A DNA stretch of 64,000 nt, from positions 14,715,934 through 14,779,933 of the forward strand of contig OX621252.1 in assembly GCA_951640165.1 (NCBI GenBank). The letters run 5' to 3'. Within the stretch, counting starts at the first letter, position 1. Each line of letters begins with the position of its first letter. Shown piece by piece: positions 10,382 through 22,680 of this stretch. Source of the stretch: Pseudoips prasinana (Eukaryota; Arthropoda; Insecta; Lepidoptera; Nolidae). The notes under the pieces were generated by a model. It saw only the letters and a program-made list of their open reading frames with translations, was not told where the DNA came from and searched no databases. Both the position numbers and the translations under genes were made by a program.

Positions 10382-12838
10382 ATATAAGTCATCGATGAAG
10401 AAACTGTATTCACTTGTTAAATATATTATGACCGTTTCAACCAACATCAAAATATATAGATTTTGAATTGGATTAAAAATATTAAAATCTAAAGAAGTTT
10501 TTCGGGATATTCCTTTATTTCGACTCAAAACTGGGTATTAATAAAAAAAAGCCAATCATGTCATGTCATTTCGATGGATGATTGAAGCGCGTTTTCGGAG
10601 TGCTTAGCTCCTATTTTTAGAATGGCACTCACTTGGCGTCCACAGTACCATTCTAAAAAATATAGAGAAATGAGTTCAGAACTCCTGAACAATCTGTACA
10701 ACTGTTTAAGTCCCGTAATAAGATAGGATTGAATGCTTATAAATATGAAAATGAGGCTTATAATTAGGTAGATACGGCGTTGAGAGCCAGTCACGATAAG
10801 ACTTTCGCTAATACATAGTCAAATGGCTTTGCTAAAGACACTGGCACAAAAGCTTGCAGATTGTATCAGCAAGCATGCCAGCATTCTCACGTTCTCATCT
10901 GTGAACCAGATCTGCTTAGTGATGAACGTTGGACGTTATATGTTTTAAAGTTTGAATATTCTTGTTTAGATTACATATTTGTAGAAAGAATGAATGATGA
11001 TCTAATAAATTTGGGGGGTCAAATGCTATCATGTCCGGAGGTTTAAGCTCTAATAATTCCACCTTAAGCTTGCGTAGCGCAAAATTTTTTTTACATAGCT
11101 TTTTCAGGGTTCCTTTAGCAGCCCAACTGGGGCTTTGCCTTACAGGAAACAGCTAAAGGGAACAGGGTTATGTGTTAATTGTATCAGTATTGTTAGGCCT
11201 TCCCAAAGATAATATAATACCAAAGTAGTCCTACGACAGGTAATTCGATTTTTTAAATGAAAACGTAAAGTTAAATAAGCCTAGACTGTACACTGCACCG
11301 CGATCATTTATCGATAACAACTATCCCGTTTTCAGTAGCTATTAAAAACAAATGCAGACACAAACAAAATGGACGTTGCTTTGTAGTGTGACTAACGAAT
11401 ATGTCTCCTGTCAATATTTGGCACAGGAAAATCATGGATAAAGATTTTAATTCCATAATCCCGTCACTGCAGAATGGGTAGCGAGTCTGTTAGCCACATG
11501 CGCGTGGGTGGAAGGGTTAAAACGGCCACCTGTTGCAGGCCAGCTATATTTAGTATCAGCTCTCCCTACCCCGCCCTCCCCTCAGCCATTCATAACTGCG
11601 TGACTAATGTGTGAAGTCAAATGCATTGCTTGCTCTTTACCGATAGTTCGGCGCTGTTTATACTCCGCCCAAAGCTTTTAGGATTTCATCAAAACAAAAC
11701 TGGGTTTTTCTTCCGCTAGCTGTGCAGTGTTTACCATATAAATTATCTTTCTTGTAAACTTTGAGTGCCTTCGACGTTCGTTAGAGATTGGATTATTATC
11801 GAGAGAATAATTACTTATCAATTTGAACAGACACCTTTCCTTTTCTTGGCAATAATTAGGTTTTATACATAAATCGCGGTTCAGCTAAGATGTACTTATA
11901 TTGGAATTGAGAGGCTCCTTTTTTAAAATACATTTTTTTTTCATAGTTTCCAGCGAAATAGGATGCGCTGAAACTGGCACCTCGTTTCAATGTTCTTTTT
12001 ACTCTAATGCTTTTAAGTAAATTTTGTTGGCAATAGTCGGAAATGGAGAACTTAGTTTAATTTATAAGCACGAAGGTCCTTAACAAGGCTTTCAGTAGCA
12101 GTGGACTGGTAGCAATCGTTACATAAGGAAAAAGCGTTATGCCTTCATGCGACATTACCTCTCTTTGTGTGTGCTTGCGAGTATCGAGATTCAAGCAGAC
12201 GAACATTGTACACGGCCAACCGTACAACCTCAATAATGAACATGTGGAAATTTCATTAATCCTTGTATTTTATTAGCTTTAAATCATAATTTAGTTATAT
12301 TGTATCATCATAACAATTTTGTGCTTTAAACAAACTTCTTCGTATCTTTGTTATCCGACGTTAATTTTGTCTAAGTAACGTTAAGCTTATCTATAAATCA
12401 ATCAATTATGGTTACATTTTACCTATTGACCAAAGCCTACAATGGACCACATTCGTTGAAAACTTAAAATAATAATTGTAATGTTGTACATAAAGATACA
12501 CATACACACATAAAAGCCAGACTTATCTAAAAGTTACGATACAAATCAAAACATACAAGTAACAAAAACCTAAGATAGATATTTTCTTAACAAATATCGT
12601 CGTATCTAGTAATGGCGTCACCCATAGCCATAAATAAGTATACCATATTAATATTAAACATAGTTTTCTTTCGATATTCGTTGTAGACAGATTCAAATCA
12701 GAAACCTTGGCCTACAGCAACCGTAAGTAGTGACACCCACTTGTAATGCAACACTAACGCTCACAAAGGAATGCCGCTGAATAAACATTCTTTAACCATT
12801 GCTTTGCTCCATTCACAGAACAGAAAACCTTTTTCATT
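10382..12838. other. No gene seen
   Basis: AT-rich sequence. A GC-richer patch at about 11470-11600 contains gctatatttagtatcag, which could be a TATA and start site, but no exon follows that I can support. Confidence 0.45.
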
Positions 12839-12839
12839 C

Positions 12840-13006
12840 AGGGAATAGACCCGGTCTTTAAAAACTTTTGGCTAGTTAATTTATATGCCGTGGAAGTGGG
12901 TGCGAGGGGTATACCAGCAAAATCCCTATATTACCTATTAAAAGACTTAGGATTATCAAGAACTTCCATAAGTTCTATGTTAGAACGAGAATCCAAAACG
13001 GCATAA
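12840..13006 (+). pseudogene. C-terminal fragment of a retrotransposon polyprotein
   Basis: A plus-strand frame reads VEVGARGIPAKSLYYLLKDL then GLSRTSISSMLERESKTA before a stop. The GARG..KSLY..L..LGLSR pattern is familiar from the end of reverse-transcriptase-type repeat proteins in invertebrates. Upstream the frame is broken by stops. A dead fragment; the exact clade is uncertain. Confidence 0.55.
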
Positions 13007-14745
13007 TTGGAATCATATCAAATTTGCCTAGGAAGAACACTGCAAGACAGAAAAGGTGAGCGTTGATGAATCACAGCGAGCCCTTAAAGCTACATCTGAG
13101 TCGCAAGTCTCAGAGTCTGTCTAGTGTTCCCTCCTATACCACGCGATGGACCAGATTTTCGCACGGTGAATGCACAGAAAGCTAAGAATTAGGTCTTTTA
13201 CTTTTACCCTGATTTTGGTTCAGGTGGGACAGAGACATGTGTAGGTATTATCACTTGCCGCTATCACGAATTCAGATATGAGATTGTAACAGTACATATC
13301 TCTAGCGAAAAGAACACCTCCACATTCAGCATCTTCGCTGGCAAAGATGTCGCATTCTCCTAGCTACCTAAGATATGCAATTTCTAAGGAGGTGTGTCAT
13401 AGTGTTTTCATGCCAAGAACTGCTCTACCAGAGAAAAAACCAAGATGCTAACATCTCATTTTCTTTTTATAGTCACCTACAATTATTTGACTTGTTGTAA
13501 AAGATACAGAATAAGTGTCTATGGCTATTTTAACAGGCTTAGTTTACTAGTGAACTTCTACACACTCACTGCAAATATAATTTAAGAGACTTAGTTTAGG
13601 TCCGAGCTCCAATGGTCTAGGTACAAATGTCATATAGAAACGCTAGCTTAAAATTACTTTAATAAAAAACCAAAACAAAAGCAAAATCATCTGATCTAAT
13701 ATTTAGATTTTATTATACGAAGGTTTTAAAGCGATAATGTAAACACGTCTTTAAAATAACGCGTCTGAAGAAGAGAAACTTAAAAGCTGAAGACTCAAGA
13801 GTACGCTGTATTTAGAAATCTTTTATGGAGTATTTTAAAAGTTAATAGCAGCCTTTCAATCGGATTTGGACATTCTTAGATAAACACTTCTAAAGTTATT
13901 TAGGATTACAGTACTTGAGCTTATGATAAGTTAGTTTTGAGAACAGATTGTTTGTATAATATATTCTAATGGTATTGAAGAAACGTTTATGTGATAGCAC
14001 GGTGGTAACTTGCTCGCCTAGTAATTATAATTTGTTCGTTGTTTTGTACTGAAAGTTAATATAATGATGAAAAGTAGACTAGGTAGTAAGCAGGTCTCAA
14101 TTGGTAATTATAACAAAGGAGCCCTGGCCACGTATCTAAGAAAGAATTTAGGTACTCATTACTTATAACTTCTGTTTCCAGTGCTTTTCTAGAAACGGTG
14201 AATGGTGGTATTATGTCTATTGGTTTTTTTAATTTTAGGTAGTAGGTATATAATACTCTAACTATAAGATAAGCACATGGCGTGTTTTGAAGGGACGGAT
14301 GACGCCTACAGGATAAAGACACAGGTGCAAATGAATTAAATACTATGATATGAGTTTCGTAATAGTTATAATTAAGGTGGTTTAAGTTCTAAATCTACGT
14401 ATTAAGTTATTCTTTTTACGTTATACATATTATCTACATATTTGATGACCGGGATATAATTTGTTTACTATTTAACCTAATGATGTATTGAATAATATTT
14501 AACTTTAATCGCTGCGTAGTTTTCGCATACGTCTTATAGTTTCGATCATTGCAGTAACAGGACCATACGTTCCGTCTGATGGCAAACGGTTACACAGCAT
14601 CTTAATTCTTGCTATACCGGGGATATTACTTACGGGTTATCGAATTTTAAATCCTCCCTAATGTGCTCAGGCACCCTTACTCACACGCAATAACACAAAG
14701 TAATTATTTTAGCTACATGTAGGTATTAACTGTGGTAATATCTGT
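13007..14745. other. No gene seen
   Basis: No supported exon. About 14560-14660 (ccgtctgatggcaaacgg) resembles a short dispersed lepidopteran repeat; the rest is unremarkable AT-rich sequence. Confidence 0.4.
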
Positions 14746-14746
14746 A

Positions 14747-14888
14747 TGTACAGACGCCAACACATCCAGCTACCCCAATCTGTAAATTTTCATTTATAAA
14801 TTTCAACTTTATCACTTAAGCATAAGGTTCATTTTCAATTGGGGAAATTTGACAGTTTGGGATAGCTTGATGTGCTGGCGTCTGTACA
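14747..14888. mobile_element. Palindromic MITE, family E, copy 1
   Basis: Begins tgtacagacgcca and ends tggcgtctgtaca; the two halves are near inverted copies (acatccagctaccccaatct against the inverse near the right end). 142 bp, able to form one long hairpin. Same family as copies at 16080, 18321 and 20606 and the half copy at 46420. Confidence 0.9.
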
Positions 14889-15084
14889 TCTATTTATTCT
14901 CTGTGACTTCTTAGTAACAGACATCTGTAGTTTGGTACCTAATGGTTATTTATGTGAATGCTTATCAAAAAATTCAAGGCTGCCAGGTGCTTAGATAATT
15001 CAACTTGACAAATGATCTTCTTATCTTTTGTTCAAACTGGTTTCTTTCCAGACTGTTAATTAAATACTTTGACTACGTACTTAA

Positions 15085-15150
15085 ATTTAGAAATTAGATT
15101 TATTATTTAATACTAGTACTAGATGGTGAAACTAATTTCTAAATTTAATT
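15085..15150. repeat. Short inverted repeat
   Basis: aaatttagaaattag is repeated inverted about 36 bases later (ctaatttctaaattt). AT-rich, so a chance palindrome is possible. Confidence 0.5.
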
Positions 15151-15399
15151 ACGAGTATTTAGTTTATATTGATGATCGAGGTTCGTCATGGTAAAATAAA
15201 AAAATATGTTATCTTTCTATCTCTATTATATCTATAAAAGAAGTTGTAAAGAAATAGAACCTATTTAATAATGTGTTAAATAAAAAATTAATAAAATACA
15301 GCACTTTAAATGAGGTCTCTCAATCTTTACTCAAGAGTACCTCTTTCTTGGTGAATAAATTCAAGTAGTAAAAGTAAAGAACCTATGCACGATCATCGA

Positions 15400-15500
15400 T
15401 CAGTCTATAGATGGGTAACCACTAAAGTGGTTTAATTTCTAAGCGTATCCATGCCTTTGGAGGGCACGTTAAGCTGCCGGTAGGGTGACCAGTCGTTAAT
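15400..15500. repeat. Dispersed repeat (family J) fragment
   Basis: Contains gatgggtaacc, aaagtggtttaatttc and ggagggcacgttaagctg in the order also seen at 57225-57320 and, inverted, at 20030-20090. Confidence 0.6.
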
Positions 15501-15645
15501 CCATGAGCAAAAGTTAACATGCCTAGTTGACGACTTATGCTGGTCCGAAAATATGATATAGAATAATCTCCATTTTAACTAACAATTCTAGGATTTCTAA
15601 CATTACTATTTTCGTGCATTAAAAAGATCTATAAAACAACTAAGC

Positions 15646-15891
15646 AGGGGCTCTACCGGCTATGTCGCCGAACATCGTTTTCTTAAATGGCGTTCAAATA
15701 AATAAAGGAATGGAAATGACTTAATCAAACGTTAAATCTGCTTCAACGTTGACAATCGATTCTGGACCATTTATGACGTCACATGTGCTCATGGAAGCCG
15801 ATTTAACGATTGATTAAGTCATTTTTAACCTTTATTTATTTGAACACCATTTAAGAAATCGAAGCTCGGCGACTTAGCCGGTAGAACCCCT
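15646..15891. repeat. Foldback MITE, about 100-bp arms
   Basis: The left arm (ggggctctaccggc, then ttaaatggcgttcaaataaa, then gacttaatcaa) is repeated inverted at the right (ttgattaagtc, ttatttatttgaacacc, gccggtagaacccc). The 246-bp unit would fold into a long imperfect hairpin around a roughly 40-nt loop. No coding capacity. Confidence 0.85.
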
Positions 15892-16079
15892 TGTACCCGA
15901 CTTCAAATGAATTTCATTGCTTTTGTCTGTCTGTTAGTTTAAGAATCACACAAAAACCAGTGGAACAATTTTGATGAAACGTCTGTTGTCTAAAGGCTTA
16001 TTATTTGGTTTTAAAACTAGTTTTGATTTCTAAAAAGAAGGCGGTTGTCAATTTGACTGTAGACTTATTTTTCTTTGTA

Positions 16080-16230
16080 CGTACAGACGCCAGCACATCC
16101 TGCTATCCCAATCTGTCAAATTTCTTTTATAGATTTTCAACTTTAATACATAAGTATAAGTATCACTTTCAATTGGGGAAATTTGACAGATTGGGGTAGC
16201 TTGATGTGCTGGCGTGAGGCGTCTGTACAT
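16080..16230. mobile_element. Palindromic MITE, family E, copy 2
   Basis: gtacagacgccagcacatcc at the left and gatgtgctggcg..gtctgtac at the right, with a small insertion (gaggcgt) near the right end. Hairpin-forming as copy 1. Confidence 0.9.
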
Positions 16231-16657
16231 ACGAGTATGTTACGCGGTTTCTACTTTGTTTACCGAAGTCTTACTTTTTCTATTCAGTAGGCAATGCTTT
16301 GAAATGGTCCCAAATAAATGGCTCATTTTATTTTACCCAAACTCTTTTTATTCCATTTTGTTTTATTTTTATTATCTGATATTTGTTTTATATATAACTC
16401 CACCTAAATTGTACACAGTAGTTTACTCGTGGAGACCTAGAATTGGCCTACAGTTTTATATTTACTATTTTTCTATGTAACTTTAATAATGATATTTCCT
16501 ATAAAATGTTGGTAGTCTAAATAAAATAAAATCTAAATAAAATTAAGAAGGTAATCCCAAACTACGCAGACCCTGTATTATGGCAACCGGTAAGCCGAAA
16601 AACATACTTACTTATTCCTAAATTCATACATATTAGAGATAAATAATATAATATAAT

Positions 16658-16784
16658 ATCTAGGGACAATGTCACACAGATCATCCTAGCCCCAAACTAA
16701 GCAAAGCTTTGCACTTACCGGGATTCGAACCCAGGACCACCAGCTTCGTAGGCAGGAGCACTACCAACTAGGCTACGGTGACCG
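16658..16784 (-). mobile_element. tRNA-derived SINE, family C, internally deleted
   Basis: On the minus strand the head reads caccgtagcctagttggtag with the B box gggttcgaatccc, then jumps to the tail aggatgatctgtgtgacatt. The middle present at 44439-44676 is missing. Confidence 0.8.
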
Positions 16785-16882
16785 CCGCTAATGATATAAT
16801 ACTCTACGAATCTGCAGATAAAACTAGTTTTATAAGGTTAAATGCAAATCATCAAAATATCTTAAGGACAAATGGTGTGTCC

Positions 16883-16990
16883 GTACGTGTAGCGTAGTGG
16901 TTAAGGTAGTCTTCTCGCTATCATGTATTTTGGGTTCGATTCCCGTACAGACGGCCCATATATATGTTCTAAATCTGTGGAACCCTAAAA
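16883..16990 (+). mobile_element. tRNA-like SINE head
   Basis: A box gtgtagcgtagtggttaagg and B box gggttcgattcccg with tRNA-like spacing. It continues into a short non-tRNA body and has no mature tRNA 3' end, so a SINE rather than a tRNA gene. Confidence 0.6.
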
Positions 16991-17489
16991 ACGAAGTCGC
17001 GGTTCAGAAGGAGAGAAGTCAGGACCTAAATAAGATATCACCATAGTTACGTTACTTACTCACTTGCTCGTGTGTTACTTTGCCGTCAGAATTGTTTACT
17101 TAGCCTCTTGTGACATGACCTAACGACAGTTTCTTTTAAGAATACAACCGGGACCAACATCTGGGTGAGGCCCAGAAGCACAGGCTCGAAGAAATTATAC
17201 CACTAAAGCCGTCATCCATCTATAGCGTGACCATGCGCCCACGCCGGTTATTATTCAACCCAAATGGCTATAAACACCTCATAGACATTATATATTAAAT
17301 GATCGAATAGAGGACTAAAAAAACATGTATAAAAAGATTAACTAAGCACGTTAGTACATCATGTTCTTCAAATTACGGCCACTATTTTCTCTGTTAATTT
17401 ATTTAACTTCTAACAATATTTTTGGGGCTTACTGAAGAACGTTTATAGGTATGCCATGCGGTCTCATATATTTGGATTTTTTAGACGAT

Positions 17490-17960
17490 ATACGTGGCTG
17501 CGTGGTTGACGGCCAAGAAAAAAAAGTCTCTATCCCATCCCGTGAAATCCAGAAAATGGGCAGCAGCATTTTCACGAGTATACTATGACTATCTTACTGC
17601 GATCGCAAACCCGTCTGCCAGACGTCTGGGTTTGTCTGGGTTAAAAAAGACAACGCCCGCACTAGGAATCTAATCCCTGTGTCACGGGGTACTTTACAAA
17701 CATATAATAGACGGACACAATTAACATCCAGACTCAGAACAACTATTTATGAGTCACACATATAGTTGTCAAGCGCGGGACTCGAACCCGCGACACGAAG
17801 CGGCGAAGCGACTGTCTTAGCCGCTGCGCCAAACGTGCAGTCTGATTGTGGCAGTGGCGATTATGGCATATCCCTCCAAATTATGGACACTCCATTGTGG
17901 ACACTCCACAATCTTTTGGGGAGGCCTTTGTCCTGCAATAGACGTCATTCGACTCACATG
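17490..17960. repeat. Dispersed repeat interrupted by a SINE
   Basis: Left part 17490-17642 (tcccatcccgtgaa, ccgtctgcca) and right part 17841-17960 (gcgattatggcatatccctc, ggggaggcctttgtcc) are halves of a repeat seen less interrupted at 60290-60470. SINE family A at 17643-17840 sits between them. Confidence 0.65.
17643..17840 (-). mobile_element. tRNA-derived SINE, family A
   Basis: Near full length on the minus strand: head ctgcacgtttggcgcagcgg, B box gggttcgagtcccgc, body with aactatttatgagt-type segments, 3' end gggcgttgtcttttttaa. Inserted inside another repeat. Confidence 0.85.
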
Positions 17961-18320
17961 ATGAGACGATCTATCCAGTAAGTAAAAAGTTCAAAATTAC
18001 AGCCAGTTCTTGAAATAAGATCTAACAACAAGACACGTTCAGAAATCTCTATTCAGTCTCCTTCAATAATAGTATATTATTTAGATTATTAACTGCAGTA
18101 GACTATTTCTGTACCTACCATTGTATATGATGAGATGGCAAAAGCTATACTGTGGCTGGGTATATACAGCGGTGTGTTATAATATTTATATCGTAATGTC
18201 GTCGACCTCATCACATGGGCGCGTGTGCACAATATTAATTATAACAAGTTATCAGCAAATTATTTATTGTTACGACACGTTGAGAAGATATAGGTAAATG
18301 TGTACGGGAACTTTCTATAT

Positions 18321-18463
18321 TGTACAGACGCCAGCACATCCAGCTACCGCATTCTGTCAAATTTATTTTATAGTATTTCAACTTTATCATAAAAGCATAA
18401 GGTTCACTTTCAATTGGGGAAATTTGACAGATTGGGGTAGCTTGATGTGCTGGCGTCTGTACA
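18321..18463. mobile_element. Palindromic MITE, family E, copy 3
   Basis: tgtacagacgccagcacatc at the left, gatgtgctggcgtctgtaca at the right; 143 bp, near-complete self-complementarity. Confidence 0.92.
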
Positions 18464-18814
18464 AGCTCTGCTCTGTTCTGGATCAGATGTGTGAATAATG
18501 TCCCTGGATATTATTATTATATGGGATCGTCAAAAAAAAAGGAGATTGGGGCCAAGTACGCATTAAGTGCATACTGTGGTCACTCGCTAGTCTACTAAAA
18601 GAAATCACTACAAGTTTGACATTAATTCCTTGCAAATAATTAATCATGGAGTCATATTTAACTTTTGTATTCCTAAAAATAAACATTTAAAATACTAAAC
18701 ATATGACTTAAAACAGTTATTAAATTATTATTAAAATTACAGTGAATGTGTAGTTACATAAAGTCAAATTAATTTTATCATATCATTGATTTATCTTATT
18801 TCAAGACTATTTTT

Positions 18815-18860
18815 ATAGTCTGTGGTTGTTTGTTATGCACAAATTACAACCACAGACTAT
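18815..18860. repeat. Perfect 15-bp hairpin
   Basis: atagtctgtggttgt is followed after 16 nt by its perfect inverse. Small and isolated. Confidence 0.8.
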
Positions 18861-19899
18861 CTACATGACTAACATAACAGATATTTGTCAAACGCCGAAT
18901 TCTAAATCTGAAATATGGAAAGCATCTTTTGTGAATTTGAATTTAGACTATTAACCTCATTTCCAAACCTATCAAAAACCAATTGTAATATAGATCAGTT
19001 ATTCAATTTTTGTTTTTTGTAAATCTTGGAAAGAGGAATGCTATATGAATTAGTTTTTTTTGTTTTCATTCGATAGAACCTACGAAAGTCACACACAAAA
19101 AGACACGGTTGACATGTCAAACACTGAATAAACTAGGCGATAATTATCATGTTGTCATCTATGTATGTCGTGCTGCAAACGACACAAAAATGAGTAATCG
19201 GGATTAGGCGCGTTTGTGTTGATCGTTACTAATTAATTCATAATTAAAAATTCTGGTGCGCCCGCGCAGACGGGCGCGTCAACCAATTACACTGCCTACG
19301 CGCATCACACGAATATGAACCCTGTAGCTTATGACATTAGGTTTATTTATCCCAATAAGGGTTGCTTGAATGAAGGGCAAGAGACAGTTGTTTTATTTTG
19401 TGCTATATTTAGTACTGAGACTGAATTGTTACTGTGCCAGCACCGTACAGAGCGATATGTGGCGATTGGCATACTTGCACGTAATTTTAATATAAATAGA
19501 CGTTTAATTATGTCTTATATAAAAATATGTACTTACAATACTGTAGCTTATTGAATACGTCATTTTATCTATACATATATCAATCAAATCAAAAATAGTT
19601 TATCATCACAAACAACGAATTACATAAATAAATGATGTATGGGGTCTCATTTTCGGCAGACAATGCCTGTATTACGAGACCCCGCTCTTCCATATCAATT
19701 TTATGTTTGCGTGCTTACAATTTACAATATATTTATTTCTTAACAATAAATTAAATAAAGTTAAAATAAAGGATTGCTCGTGTGTGTGTGGTGTGTTGTG
19801 TTCGTATATAACCTAATCGGACGGCAAACACCCCGCCCGGTGATTAGCGTAACCTATAGACGCTTGCAACATTTTGCAAGCGCTTTGTAGGTGGTAGTT

Positions 19900-20165
19900 A
19901 CTAGTCTTCTTTCTTTACCGTATGGGTAGTGGTTACCCTGGTGTCAGAGTTATTCAAGCCGCCCAGTAAGCCTCTGACATGGCTTATTGATTGTTGTCTA
20001 ATGACAACAACCGGGGCCGACAGCTTAACGTGCCCTCCAAAGCACGGAGACGCTCAGAAATTAAACCAATTTAACGGTCACCCATCTATGGACTGACCGC
20101 GTGCCTAGTGACTTTACCTCGCCGATGACTTACGGACCGGTGAGTGCAACTGACCATGAGCGCCT
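19900..20165 (-). repeat. Dispersed repeat (family J)
   Basis: Contains cagcttaacgtgccctccaa, aaattaaaccaatttaacgg, tcacccatctatggactgac and gatgacttacggaccggtga. Parts recur at 15400, 17130-17230, 44260-44400, 57225-57365 and 58230-58290. Confidence 0.65.
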
Positions 20166-20605
20166 CGTTACTAGTCATACATTGAAATTAATAGTTTGAA
20201 TTACGAAATTATTTTTTACCGTGATAACAAAAAAAAATCCAGCTCAGTTTTGTTTCAACTGGCCTGAAATAGCGAAAGACAGGGAAATCTGGAAAACCAA
20301 GGGAAAGGCCTTTGCTAAGCAGTGGGCCATATACATAGGCTAATAAAAAGACCTGTGATGACATGGGTATAGGTAGTGTACTAAACAGTTATAATTATCT
20401 TTTAGTCATCAGATTACTTAGAAATATAAAGATCTCCATGATTCTAGTGTGTGTTATTGTATAACGTTATTATGTTGGTATCATAGTGTGCAAATAATAA
20501 ATGAGCGTGTTTCTGCTGAACATCTGTTATTATCGTTTTCTCGGCCACAAAAAATATCCCAAGATTTGTTCCTTCCACTTTAGATTTGTGTCTCAAATGT
20601 TAAGT

Positions 20606-20742
20606 CCTACACACGGCAGCACATCAAGCTGCCCAATCTGTCAAATTTCACCAATTGAAAGTGAACCTTATGCTTGTGTGATAAAGTTCAAAAGCTATAA
20701 AAGAAATTTGATAGATTGGGGGTAGCTGGATGTGCTGGCGTA
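20606..20742. mobile_element. Palindromic MITE, family E, copy 4
   Basis: The right end reads tagctggatgtgctggcgta; the left end (acacggcagcacatcaagct) is more diverged than in copies 1-3. Opposite orientation to copies 1-3 by its internal asymmetry. Confidence 0.85.
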
Positions 20743-21320
20743 GTGTTGCATTATTAACTTAACTTTTAATAAAAAGGAGCAGTTTTCAAATGGATTATAT
20801 TTTTTTTAAGTTAAACTTCTTAGCGCAAGATCGACTTGAAGAGTAAGCTGGCGAATGCGTGACGAGAACGTTACGAATAGTGTGATCGGGCGAGGCGAAC
20901 GGAAGTTGAGAGGGCCATATAAGTAAGTGAAGATAGAAAGAGACAGAGAGTTACATTTCGTATATTATCCTCCTTTATTTGTGAAGGGATTTTGGTAATT
21001 TCTTTTATTCAATGCTAGTTCTACACCCTTCTGCCAAGCGTGACGATTATGGCATATCCCCCAAGATGATGCTTGGGGGAGGCTTGTCCAGCAATGGACT
21101 TCTTTCAGCTGCAATGATGATGATACGTAATTGAAATTATTTATTTCAAATAGTTTTAAATATATTAAGATAAATTTGGTCGGAAACAAAATTACAAATG
21201 CGCTCCTAAAGTCGAATGAGTTGGTTGAATCTGGAAATTCGGAGCGAAAATTACAATATCTGTTTTAACAGAGGCGTTACTCACATGTGCTTAATTTTGT
21301 ACAAATTGAAATGATTCATG
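20743..21320. other. No gene seen
   Basis: About 21040-21130 carries a piece of the dispersed repeat seen at 17841-17960 (gacgattatggcatatcccc, then ggcttgtccagcaatgga). Nothing else recognised. Confidence 0.45.
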
Positions 21321-21848
21321 TTATGCATTTTTTTCTTCCAAATTTTCACTAATTTGCAATACAGACAAAGGTTTACAAGACGTGGGTGTTATCACTTTAG
21401 CCCATAATTTTGTCGTTCCATTGTCTTCATTGCTTATATTAACATACTGTACTCGATACCCACATACATTAGACTGATATAAAACCACATTTAAAGTATT
21501 CTTATTGTATTGGTAAACGATAGACGCGAATAAAATTTTAATAGCAAAATTGTAGGTAAGTATTCCTGCGTGCGCGCATATGGGTATTTTTATTCTTTTA
21601 TAACGTTGGTTTTCTGTGTGTATTATAAATAAGTCGATTATTATTGGTCTAGCGCCTTTTTGCTCGGTTTTAATTTCCCGGTCCGGCCAAAAAGTGACAT
21701 TATTGAAAATACACAAAATAACAACTCGGGAACTGGAAATTGCGGCGGCGGCGTGGCGCCTGTGCCCTCCCCAGTCATATCGGATAGAAGAATAGAAACA
21801 TTTAAATCCTGGGAGATGAAAAATAAAAGGCTTTATTATAGTTAAGGC
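21321..21848 (-). CDS. Long open frame, unrecognised
   Basis: A minus-strand frame stays open for about 175 codons from about 21848 to the stop at 21321, across a GC-rich upstream part (poly-Ala HAAAA stretch) and an AT-rich downstream part. There is no good ATG at the start and no recognised motif. Length is unusual for this AT content, but residue composition (many I, K, N, Y) is also that expected of translated intergenic DNA. Treat as doubtful. Confidence 0.15.
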   Translation of the reverse strand, partial: ALTIIKPFIFHLPGFKCFYSSIRYDWGGHRRHAAAAISSSRVVILCIFNNVTFWPDREIKTEQKGARPIIIDLFIIHTENQRYKRIKIPICAHAGILTYNFAIKILFASIVYQYNKNTLNVVLYQSNVCGYRVQYVNISNEDNGTTKLWAKVITPTSCKPLSVLQISENLEEKNA

Positions 21849-22439
21849 CCTGTTCAGTAAAGCGAATTCCTCGAAAATGATGGAGCATGGCCCCGCGTGG
21901 CGTCTGAGCGGTATGACATGATTACATTATAAATAGCTAAAAAACGCACAAATCTATGTAAACCACATTTTTATAAAATAATTACTAATAACTATTTTTT
22001 ATGGCGATATTTGAGCAATTAGTGAAGTAACATAATACCTATACTTACAAATGAAATTTCAAATGCTTATATTAAAATCAAATATGATGAATTAAAATAC
22101 CACCAAAAATATGTTAGTATTATACTTACTCTTAACAAAGAACTCGACTGTAACACACATATCACATCTTAAGTAAATAAGTTTTTATTGTACACTAAAT
22201 TATTACATACAAAGAGCTATGAGCATGTTATCAAGATTAAGTATAATAGTCAAACATTGTGCCATTTCAATAGCTTACTTTTATAGTTACTAATTTTTAA
22301 TATAAATATTACTATTTCAAATATTATCTTCCAAAGTAGCGCCTTGTAGGAATTTGTTTTACCACAGCCACTCGTCATTAAAACACAACCGAATTCTATT
22401 TTGGCATTTAATTTAAATCTGCGTGTTCTAAAACCATAT

Positions 22440-22680
22440 TCGCTATCAAGAAAGCAAGATCTGTCCCAAATTATGTCAGCCTCGGGCGAAGTTTCTACCT
22501 GCTCAGGCGCAGGGGCTGATCCCGTTGCGTGCAAGGTGTACTGCACCCTACACACACACGCGACAGACGCACACAGGCGCACGTTGCGCCCGCGCACATG
22601 GCGCCCGTCGCCCCCGCGCACCCCCTCTCACGCCCATAGTCCACCGAACTTCAGCTGCGAAGATCTCATCAGATGTTGAT
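22440..22680. other. GC-rich patch with alternating ca/cg runs
   Basis: A sharp rise in GC around cacacacacgcgacagacgc and the following cgcccgcgc segments. Both strands stay open here only because of the composition. It could be a CpG-rich regulatory stretch or a diverged microsatellite; no promoter motif or splice-supported exon seen. Confidence 0.3.

Noticed and set aside
22250..22679. Overlapping long frames on both strands
   Set aside because: Open only because of GC-rich, ca/cg-biased composition; no start context, splice sites or motif.
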